The translations under genes and the position numbers were made by a program. This document shows, piece by piece, positions 37,201-49,200 of a DNA stretch of 64,000 bases; positions within the stretch are counted from its first letter, which is position 1, and each line of letters starts with the position of its first letter. The notes below the pieces were generated by a model. The model saw nothing but the letters and a program-made list of their open reading frames with translations, did no database searches and was not told where the DNA came from. The stretch comes from Gordionus sp. m RMFG-2023 (Eukaryota; Nematomorpha; Gordioida; Chordodea; Parachordodidae): NCBI RefSeq assembly GCF_954871325.1, contig NC_088775.1:12067561-12131560 (forward strand). The letters run 5' to 3'.

Positions 37201-40200
37201 AATTAAAAACAATGACAGATGCCTTTGCAATCAATGCAAACATTGAAACAATAAATTGCTCACAAGTCAGTGAAAAAATCTGGACAGACCTTTCATCCAG
37301 ATTAATAGACACTGCAAAATCGACGCTAGGCTTGACAAGAGGAGGCAACAAATCACACAAAGAACTATGGTGGTGGAATCAAGAGGTACAAACCACTATA
37401 CAGGAGAAAAAAGCCCTTTATAAAATATGGTACAAATCCAAAAATGCAGATGACAAGTCAAGATACAAAAAATCCAAGAGATTAGCTACAAAGGCGGTGG
37501 CTAGGGCCAAATCTATGGCATACGATGACATGTACGAAGATCTACATACCAAAGAAGGGCAAAATAAAATATACAGATTAGCCAAACAGCGAGAAAAGAA
37601 CTCTAGGGATATAAACGGAGCTCCGAAAGTAATCAAAAATAAAGATGGGAAATTGATAATAAAGGAAAAAGAAATAATGAATAGATGGAAAGAATATTTT
37701 CAGGAGCTTCTCAACTTTAATTCCCACATATTGCATCTCGATGAACACTCCCCTTGTCAAAACCTTGTACAACCTATAACGGAACAAGAAATAATCACAT
37801 GCCTCAAGCATATGAAAAACAACAAAGCTAGGGGTCCAGACGATATTCCAATAGAAAGCCTTAAAGCACTAGGAGATGATGGAATACATCTCCTCACAAA
37901 TCTGTACAATAAAATACTTGGAAATGAAGAGGTCCCCCAAAAATGGAGGCAGAGCTATCTAGTTCCTATCTTCAAAAATAAAGGGGATCCACACAATTGT
38001 CAAAATTACAGGGGCATAAAACTAATGTCACACTGTCTAAAACTATACGAAAAAATAATAGAAAAAAGATTAAGAGATATAATCGAAATAGGAGAGACAC
38101 AGTTTGGCTTTATGCCTGGAAGATCAACAACCGATGCTATCCATGCAATTAGGCAAATGAGTGAAAAATACAGGGAAAAGAACAAAAAGCTACACATGGT
38201 CTTTCTCGATCTAGAAAAGGCCTTCGATAGAATCCCAAGAAAACTTATCTGGTGGGCGCTACGCCACAAAAAAGTTCCCGAAAAATATATAAGAATAATA
38301 GAGGATATGTATATGGGACATACAACAATGGTCCGTAGCACAACAGGTACTTCAGCAGGCTTCACAATAGCCGAAGGAGTTCATCAAGGGTCGGCTCTCA
38401 GCCCACTTCTCTTCATTACAGTAATAGATGTATTAGCACAGTCTATACCTCAAACAGTCCCGTGGAATATGATATTTGCAGATGATATTGTGATACTTGC
38501 CGAATCCAAGGATGAAATGAAAGAAAGGTTAGTGAATTGGATAAATATCCTAGAAACGCACGGATTAAAAGTAAATAGAGAAAAGACGGAGTATATGGTG
38601 ATAGGAGGAGATGAAACGGAGAGTATTGATATAAATGATTGGCAGATATCCGCAATTGAAAGCTGCAAATATTTGGGCTCCACTATACAAACAAACGGCA
38701 CAATAGAAAAAGAGATAAAGAATAAGATTAATCAAGGGTGGTTAAAGTGGAGATCTTTATCTGGAGTGCTATTTGACAAAAGAATCCCACACAAATTAAA
38801 GGGAAAAATTTACAGTTCCATAGTACAACCAACTATTCTATATAGTTCGGAAACATGGCCAACCAAAGAATCAGACGAGAGAAGTCTACAAACTATGGAG
38901 ATGAGAATGCTGAGGATGATTGCTGGGGTAACAAGAAAGGATAAGGTGCGCAGTACAAGAATACTAAATAGTTTAAAGGTAGTGCCCATTAAGACTAAGT
39001 TAATGGTAAACAGACTTAGGTGGTATGGGCACACAATGAGAAGGCCTATGAACTACATAGGAAATAAAGTTGAAAGATTGGAAGTGATGGGCAAACGTAA
39101 AAGAGGAAGGCCAAAACTTCAATGGGGCCATAAAGTTAGAGCCAATATAAAGAAGTATAAAATAGATAAAAGAGATTGTACGAATAACATAAAGTGGAGA
39201 GAGATGTTGAAGGAGCTTACCACCAGAAAAGGTGAAAGCTAAAGAGAAAAAAAAAAAAAAAAAAAAAAAAATTATTTGCATAATAAAAGCTTATTCCACT
39301 ATACTGTAAAAGCTTGTATTGTAAGCTATACCCAATAGAAATGCCTTATTACATCATTTTCTAAGCTTTTCTCTTCTTTTTTAAATTGGGTAAAACCCGA
39401 AAATATATTTAATAAACGGATGATTAAATTTATTTTATAAAGTTAAATATCGTAAATTATATATGTCATTAAAATTGAATTGCACCTTTTTTTGGTCTCT
39501 CCCTATATTTTTATTTTAAAAAATGTTAGTTATATGAGGAGGACGAGTAGGGTTGTTGGACCGTCGATATATTAACTAGAAACTATTTTTTTAACCTTTT
39601 TTAAATAGCCGAGCAAGGCATGGTGGCCCAAAATTGATATACTCTTTAACAAATCTGTTGACTTGCGAAATCTATTTTCGGATGTATTAACTAAGGCAAC
39701 TCATGGACTCGCCTTTAACGCTTCCTCGCGTTCTTCCACAGTATTTTATATACATTTACATCATCATATTTAATTTATCCATATTAATAACCTTTACCTT
39801 ATATCAGTATAAGAGTGGAGTCACTGACTCCTTCCTGTCTGATTGGCCATACAATAATATATATGGATGCCATTTTGAAATAATCAATTTTTTAAAATAA
39901 ATTAATAACTATATAATATTTCAGAGTTTTAAAGAAAAAGTAACGACGCTCAAGTTTAAAGATAAAAGTGAGGAAAATCCGAATTATAAACAATTATTGT
40001 TATGCGCTATCAAATTATTCAACATGAAGCCCATATTGTTTTTAAATGTAAGTTAATGATGACCTTTTACCTTTACCAAATCTTTTTTTAAATAAATTGC
40101 CAACGTTTACCTAATTTGCAAAGGGCAAATGAAACTGTCCAATCCTAAATCATTACTGTTATCTGGATTTTATTATTATGGATCACTATGTCGGTAAATA

Positions 40201-43200
40201 GTCACATGCCTAAAATGATACTTAAAATGGTTAAAATAAAAGGAATCTACATAAAGTCCAATGCCTCATGGGTTTAATATATATTAAATATAGGCAAAGG
40301 CTTGATTTTGGCAAGGGTTTTGCTTTAAAAAATATAAGGCTAAATTTTTAAGATATATTATATTTATCTCATCCGCTTGATTGCTATAAAACACATATAT
40401 GAGGCATGGTTAGCTTTAAAGTCTAACATATATGTGGGTGTAAATATCTTTTTAACATGTGACTATTTGCCGGCATCTTGTGTTCCGTAACAATCGTCTC
40501 ACCTGGACCAGATTTTTATCATCATGAATTCTTTAACATTTAGACCGATCTGTTATTTTTTTTAAAAGGTTATTTTTCGATTTACTAAATAATCTATAAA
40601 ATTTTAATCTATAATCGAAATTAATATCTTCTTATTTTTTATTATACAGTAAAAATAAGTAACCAACTATACCAGTCATAATGTCACCTCTATTTTATAC
40701 CATATTATATTGCTATAGCATCGCAGCGCTCAAGATCACCATAAATTTTCTGTGGCAGAATTAATTAACGCTCTGGCTTCATTGGTTCACTTAGCCTCAA
40801 CCATGCCTGAGGTAGCTCAAGAAGCGATGAATGCTTTACTTCATTTACACAGTCCTGACATTGTACCCTATTGGTGTTTCGCACCAAATAAGGGGAACAT
40901 TGGATTGTTATCCCAAAACACGCTAAATTTTTGCCAACACATGCTAAATTTTTGGAGCATCAGGTTTTTAAAAAGAATTTACATAATATTTTATCAAATT
41001 TTTATCTTATAAAGGAGCTTTTCTGTGTTTATGCAGAGACTAAAATTTTTTAATATTATACAAATTTAGCCACAAATATCTATTTATTAGATCTGACCTT
41101 AATTTGTTGTCACCGGGCCTAAATAAGCAAACTCGGGTAAAAAATTAATTTCTCAGGTCTATACCCGACCTCCTTGATCTCGCCAAAACCCAGATATTGG
41201 CAAGCGTTAGATTCATACAGTTTTATATTTTAAAAAATTTGTACACCACCCATCTAGTGCTATTAAACGGCTCGATTTGCACCGATTTTTTAAAAACGAC
41301 TGACTCAATATTTTAAATATGCTTCGAGATTTCAGTTAGATGTCCAAACCTTTGTACCAACTATAAGCAAAATCTTCTGGCTTTCGAAATATTTTTCTGA
41401 ATAAAATGTTGAGTTAGCCGTTCTTAAAAATCGGCTCAAATTGAATCGTTTAACAACACGATCGCCCATTGTAGAAAATTAAATGCTAAGCCCTCTTAAA
41501 AAGAGTAAATATTTTGATAATTATTATGACATTTAAAAATAATTGATTGTAATTTTAATTTAAAAAAAAGTTCACAAGTAATATTATCTGTGTGCCAAAA
41601 GTTGATTCAGCGTCATATACCTAATTATTGCAACGTTTTGAGATGGTTATGGCACGTGCTGACGCTCCGAAATGAGTACATGCTTAATAAACCAATAAAC
41701 TTTTCCGCCAACGAACAGAATCTACTCATTGCCAAACAAATGTTTCTAAAATTAGAAGTAAAATGTTATTCTAGTTTCGTAAATATGATGTTCATTATTT
41801 TTTTCTTCTTAAACTGATAAGGTGGTGTGCTTCACCTTTATTTGGAGTGTCAATATCGACGCCGTTTTAATATCCATGTCGATATTCGCTAATTTATGCA
41901 AGGAGGTGGACATAAGATGTAGATGCAACAACAACGAAAAACTTAGGAATAAAATATGTCCAAATTACGAGGTTTATAAAGAAATTGCGAAAACGAGCTC
42001 TTCCCTAGTCCCGACAGGTTATTGAATGAATCAACTATATTGACAACACATCTTATTTATGTTCGGACAATTATGTTCAAGCAAAACATTATATAATAAG
42101 GATAAACAAATCTAATCATAACTTTGGTGAGCATCTAAGATAAATGAAACCAGCACATTCGTTGGTAAGGAAGAAAGCTAACGTTATGCACACCCTATAA
42201 TATTAATGTAAACCTTTGTCTTTAATAAATATTTTTATTAAAGCTAATCATCTTTAATGGTATTAAAATGTTAAGAATATATTTTTTAAATATCTGTGAT
42301 AACACATTTATGCTGCATATAGGTAGAGCTGCTAATCAAAAACAAGTTCTCAAACTTTTAAGGCGAATAGAATATAGCACTACTGCTACCGTTCAAGCTT
42401 GGGAGGACGCCTATAAATCATGGGAAGCACTGTCCAAAAATATTATATCGGATAATCCTCTGACCAAATTGAGTTGCAAGCCTTCCATATTTGCAAATAG
42501 ATTTACAAATCAAAATTTTTCTTCGCAAAATACTATGGACGCAGCTCTTAATAGTCCTGTATCAGTGATTAATCAGGGTGATTTATCTTTAAATATAAAT
42601 TTGGATCATGTCAATCAATCATTTCAGAGCTCAAATTCAAACGAAAGTTGCGACCACTCATTTTCACCGAGTATTGTCTCTAATCACCATGAAGCCTGTG
42701 GTACACATCAGATTACTCTTAGGTTCTTTTTTTAAAAATGTTTAGTAATTGTTTATGAATTAGTACTTACTAAATTATATACCTTATCTCTAGGGCTGTG
42801 CCGATATTAAATATCGAATCGGGCCTATACCTGTAAAAAACCGATCCGATCTTTTTTTCGTCTTTTGTTATTTTATGTTTTGTATATTTATTTTACATTA
42901 TTATAATATTTTCTAAATATTTTTTTTTGAACAATGCAAATGCATAAAACCCCCTAAATTTTATTTATTTTTTTAAATAGATTTATAGTATTTTAAAAGT
43001 TTTTTTATAAAAATGGAAAGGAACACGCAAAGTTTTATTTATTTTAAATCAAGAGTAAAGCCAATTTTATTATTTATACTTTAAATAAAAGAATTTTTTT
43101 AAATATGGTATCTGAAAATAATTTTGCAAAATGCGTTATCTGCGGAATTCTAATTTCACGAAAAGGAATAATGAAAGATTCATTAATTCGATTTTTTGCA

Positions 43201-46200
43201 TATAAAATATTGATTTTTTAATTACATTTGGTTCAAAGGGGGATGGTTAAAGATCGGTAAAATATTGGATCGGCTTTGAACCAATATCGTATCGGATCGG
43301 TGAAAATATGTGGATCGGCACAGCCCTACTTATCTCTATTTACTAATAGAGAATTTCAAAATATAAACTAATCTGTACTATCTTAGCATTAGCACAATCC
43401 CACATACCATTTAAAATACTATTAGCCCATCTATTGATATTTGAAATGACCGGTGATTGTTTTTTGCTGTCAAATCACACGAGAAAGAACCCCCCCCCCC
43501 CAAAAAAAAAAATTTTGAACCTAAGCACAAACAGGTCTGGGTTTTTATTTTACAGAATAATAATTTAACTCTACGATTAAATTTATTAAAAATTTGTTAA
43601 CCTGAAAAATGAAAATTATATAGATATAACACGTTTACTTTTAAATTCAGTTCAAGTGAACCTAGGCAAAATTATCTCAATTTCATTAATTACCAATGGC
43701 GCTATGTGCACAGTGACGAAAAGGATCCCAATCATGATATAAATGAATGGGCAAACATAACGGGATACCTGCTTGCTTGTGGTCATTTGAGCCAGATATG
43801 TGACAATGATAATAATATCAATACCTATAGTTTGAGCGATAATAAGCGGCGAGATTCCAGTAATCCTACCATGATGAAGTTTTTTTAAAAAAAATTTTTA
43901 AATATTAGATAGCATATAATTGGTGAAGCAAAATCGTTCTATTAAGCAAGCCGAGATTTTTTTTCATTGATAGCACAAAGGGTTGGCATCTATTATCGTA
44001 ATCTCGACTCTATATCAATACTTTTCTGGTTAAAATATTGAGCTAGCCAGTAGTTTTAAAAATCGGCTTAAATGGAGCCATTTTGCATCACTTATTTCGA
44101 TAAAATATTTTAAGCTAATAGATGAATCACAGTAAATAATTCCAAAGGAGAAAAAAAGCCACCGAAAATAATTACCCTAATTCGCCGCCAGTAACAAATT
44201 CCTCATTTTTAGAAAATTAACAAAATATATGAAAAAAATTTGAGCAACAAGATATAAAAAATTCTTTGAAAGTATTTCCTTTGAAAAAAATTTCATAAAA
44301 TATGTTAACCAAAATTAAAAACAATAAAAGGTAATTTTTAAATTTTATCATGTGTAACGTTATGGCCTTATCCCCAAACCCAGTTTTGGTGAAAATTAAG
44401 CCTAACAACCCGCAACTTTCAAATATTTTATGAGAAAGAATTTTAAAGGCTTAGAAATTTTACAAGAAAATTAGTTTTTTTACACTAAAAAAAATATATT
44501 TTTACAATTTTTAGACCCCCTAGAATCTCCTTTTTTTATAAAAAATTATGAAATGATGGGAGATTTTAATTGAGGATTTTCGCAATTGCCTTCAAAAATT
44601 GTTGGCCATGCAAATTTTTTTTCAATCAGTTGAAAAATAATAGTGATTCGTTTATCATAAATTTTGCTTCTCATATTCTCAATTCTCATGCGGATTAGAG
44701 ACAAAAGTTTCTCTATGATAAACATTAGCTATAAAAGTTTTGTTTGTCTTAATGGTTTGTTAAACTTAAAAACTGTATTGAGTTTGAAAAAAATCTTCTG
44801 AAACTTGAATAAAAGATTCATTTTTTGTTATTTCATATTAAAAGATTTAATTATATATAAAATATATTTAATAAAAAAAATTTTTTAATTTTTAGATAAA
44901 ATTTGAACTTTTTTTACTTAAAAAGAGATTTTTGAAGATTTAAACAATGAAAATTTTATGGATAATTTCAAATTATTTTTTTGACCAAGATATCTATTCA
45001 TTTTTTGAATATTTTTTAAAAAATAAACTCTGTAGACACCCCCTTCCCCCCTTATTTTCATTATAATCATAATATACAACAACGATGCTAACCTATTTTT
45101 ATTTTACTTATTCAAAATAAAGTTTAAAAATAATTATAACAATTGTTATATTTCTCTATTTCATCTTCACTGAAATTATAATATATATTTTTACCAATTT
45201 CCTTATAAGAATTGCAACTTCATCCTTACTGAGATAAAAAAAAATTTAGGAAATATTTTCGTTTATTTTTGTTAATTTAAAAAAAATTATGGGAATAAAT
45301 TTTACAATTTTTTTCACACTTTTATATATTTTATAATCTATATGAGAATTTATTTCCGGAGAAATTTTTCTTGAGAGTTATTTCCAATATTATACTCCTG
45401 GGATTTTTTTCTAGGAGCTTATTTTCCGCTTACCACTAATTATGGAGACTAAGAATTATTAGTTATATTCCAAGTAATATTATGCTCAGCCATACTATTT
45501 TATATTATAAATTGGTAATTTAATGGAAAAAAAATGTAAATATTTGAAGAAGAGGTTAAAACAAGTCCGTGTAATTATTTATGACTTTCACCTGTAAATA
45601 GAAAGATCAGGTTTTTTTCAAGGTTAGTAGATATTGTGTAGTCTTAGATATAATCTAGGATTAATATTTTAAACTTTTTAATATGATTTAATAATTAATG
45701 GTACACTTCAAACGCGTCATCTCGTTATGGGGACGCGATTCTGTGTTCAGTATACCTATAACAAAAATATATATAATTGAATATAATGTTAGGACAAGAG
45801 CCGGTTATGTCATTATATATATTTTTTAAAATGTACCCGTTATTTAGAAACGAAATATTTGGTCTTACAAGCGCACTATTAACAACTACTTCCTCGAGGA
45901 AGAGTAGCTTAGCCTATGCTAGCTTAGATTCGAATCTTCAATACAGTCCAATCACTCAGTTTTTTAAATATTTTTTTTTGATTGCAATTAATTTCAGTTT
46001 GAGATTTTTTTTTTTAAAAGAAAACGATTTTTAGGAACTTGGCTAGTAATCTAGCTAAATTAATTGAGTAGAAAATAGATGGCCATTTTTTCGCTCTTAT
46101 TTTATAGAAATTATATTTACAAATCGTTCACCGAAAAAAAAATCAATAATTGTAGATTCATCGATAACCTATTACAGTTACTCGTTTGCGAAAATGAAAA

Positions 46201-49200
46201 ATACGGACTCGCTGTTCAAACATACATAAAAGATTTGTTATCAAACGAACTGCACCCAACTTTATACCCTATCCTTTTCGAACAAATCCGGATGAGAATC
46301 GATAAATTTTTCTTAAACACAGGAGAGGTCGAATTTTTTTAATTGGCATATTTTATTCTCTTTGGCAGGTTTTATAAAATTTTTTAAAAATTATATCTTG
46401 TTAATTAGGAGAATACAAAGCCTTATTAAATGCATATTTTTTTTCTTCTTTAAAATGGAAACACCTATTTGTAGTCAACTCTAGGTGTCCGAACTGAAAA
46501 TTTTTGTTTATTGTAACAATTTTTATTTTATCATATATTTTGGTTTTAAACATACAAAAACTAGTATGCAATAACTGGTAAGTTTAAATAATTTTTTTTC
46601 ATAATTATGAATAAGGGCCCCCGAGGCTCACAATGGCAAAATTTTATATATAAATATTATAATATCAGGGTTTACTACAGTGAATCCTCTTATAATCTGT
46701 CAGAATTTTTATTTTAAGTACAACATCGTTTAGAAAAATTTTGCCTATTAGTTTGTTAGAAATTTTGCCCATTTTTAAAACAATCTAAAATTAAGAATTC
46801 ACTTTCTAGAAATTTCAAGGCCTATGTAATATAGATTTATCTTGATTTGCTCATTTTTAAAGCTAAATCTAAGTTTTTCAGCAGCACTACTTTTTATAGC
46901 GAAATGCTTTATTATAAAATTTACATTAAATAATAATATAATAATAAAAATATCTTCACTTGCTAATACTTATGTATAGGTTTTAATATGTGAAGCCAAT
47001 TCACGTTTTATGGAACACGTGTTATTTATGATCAAGCAAGTATTGGAGAAAGAAAATATTAAAATGGACGAGTTTAACATCGAGAATTTGGTTTCAAATA
47101 TCATAAAGTTTGATTTATATTACAATTCGATTACTATATTAATAAATATTTTTTTAAAAAAATATATTCAGATTTCGATTTAAAAATTCCCTCATTTACT
47201 GTTTTAAATTCATTGTTCCATAAAATTTTTTAAATTAATGAGGTTAAGTTTTCGCGTTTTTAATGTTTTCTCGCCTATAAAATATGTATTTTTAAGTCCC
47301 TTAAAAAAACTAAACAGCGAAATTTTCTTTTGATACATGAACTATCTAATGTATTGCATCTTGCGGCGTGTATAGTTTAAGCATCATATCTTGGGAGTCC
47401 CAGGTAAAGTGTGCGACGCATACCGATCCATCATTTCTGAAATTCATCCCATCCATAAAATAAAATAGAGATTGATGGGTGTTTGTCTCCTTTAATTTCA
47501 TAATTTACATTTATTGCACGGATAATATTTATGTGTTATATTAAATATTACAAATCTATTTAAATTGTTTTTCACAAATATAACTTTAGATATGTTCGTT
47601 ATTTGGACATCTCCTCTCCATTGTTATTCTCCATGAAGATTAAAACATGTCAACTTGTCGAAACCGTATTTTAACTTATATTCATACTTTTAAAGCTATT
47701 TTATTGTTATGAAAAAAAAACAATATATTTGACACATTCATTTAAGATTGGTTTTTACATTATAAGCCAATTTTTTTAAAGGGATATTCTGACTTTTTAA
47801 AAATTACTAACCTTGGCTGATAAATATATTGCTATCGAATTTTAGGTTAAGTGTTAAACGACTGAACCGGCCCTTTACGATTTTTGAATATGGTTTCAGC
47901 CCAGTCTGGACCATATTTTTTTTCAGCTCATAATAAAATAATTTTGCAAAATTTGTCTCACCCAATCCTAAAATTGCTTGGAACCTCTAATTTAGATATC
48001 CTTAAATTAATTGGATCTATTCTATTTTTATATTATTTTTTAAAAAAATGATAGATGATGAAACGAAGAATGGATTTAACATTTCGTCAAGAAATTAAAT
48101 TTAGAAACAAATTGGTTGAATACATAGTTGGTTGGATAGTGCCATTTCCCAGATTTGTTGTATCCCCATTTTTGACTCCCTTTCCTAGTTATTCGAATAG
48201 TAATACATTATGCAATTATCATAATATGCAACGCTGTAACTCGGAATCGGCAACTAAACCTCAATACAATTATGGATCGATGGCTCCATGTGTGCATCTT
48301 ATAACCGAAAAGTTTGATAGACTACATATATATAGTAGTCAGAGTTGTTAAAGTAGCACGCTATCTTTTTTGGTAGTGATAGCTAATAGCTCATTACTTT
48401 TTTCCCAATTATTTAGTTTTTTAGTGTGCTACTTTTTAAAAATATAATGAATGTAACTATAAAAATGAAAAGCAAATGGATATCCAAATCGATGCAAGTG
48501 AGTTAGACAATTATGATATTAATGAAATGGACGGTACTCTGGAGAAAATATTCTTGATAAAAATAATACAAATTTTCCAATTCCAAAATTTGAAAAATAT
48601 TTTCAAATTTATGTAAAAACAAAAGATGGCTACAAATTTATGTGTTCAAACTGTAAAAAATATATCCTCAAATAAATTTAGTAGTTAAAACCTCATAAAC
48701 ACCTAAAGGTAATTGTCATTTTTAAATTCTAGTAGTATTTTTATTTTGTAAAAATGTTCATGCCAACAGTTTTAAAGAGATTAAAAAAAACATCTTAATA
48801 ATTTTGGTATAGGGTAGACTACATCCAAAAAGACCAATTAAATCAAGCTAAATTGATTAATAATACTGCACATACCATATTTTTCAGAAATTGGCTGATA
48901 AAGTTACTGTCGATTTTATAATTAATACAGTTCAGCCAATATCATTAGTTGATAATCCATCATTTACTATGATGACTAAAAACTATCTCCTGGTACAACA
49001 ATTTATTGTCGCCAGACACTAATGATTGAGATAGCAGACAAAGATTCCCTAGTAAAAACGACTTCCACTAATAATATTTTTTAAATAAAGTATAAAAATA
49101 TAAAAGAAATTGCCCTAAACGCGCTTTTTAAATTTAAAATACTCAAATGAGTATTTTTGATAATTTTTCTTATTTAAAAATATTTAAATTAAATATTGCC

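Larger units (their letters stand above)
36084..39270 (+). mobile_element. Intact full-length LINE (RTE/craniofacial-type), 15-bp TSD
   Basis: A complete non-LTR retrotransposon lying in sense within NF1 intron 10. It is bounded by the perfect 15-bp target duplication ATTATTTGCATAATA (36069-36083 and 39271-39285), has a 222-bp 5' leader that begins with a tRNA-like head, one uninterrupted 978-codon ORF, an extremely short 3' UTR and a poly(A) tail of about 24 A. Identical flanks and an open ORF point to a very recent insertion and a possibly active copy. Its 5' and 3' ends are shared with the SINE-like element at 8484. Confidence 0.96.

Noticed and set aside
36149-39281. Many minus-strand open frames of 60-121 codons across the LINE
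   Set aside because: They are antisense shadows of the intact 978-codon LINE ORF and its leader and show no family resemblance.
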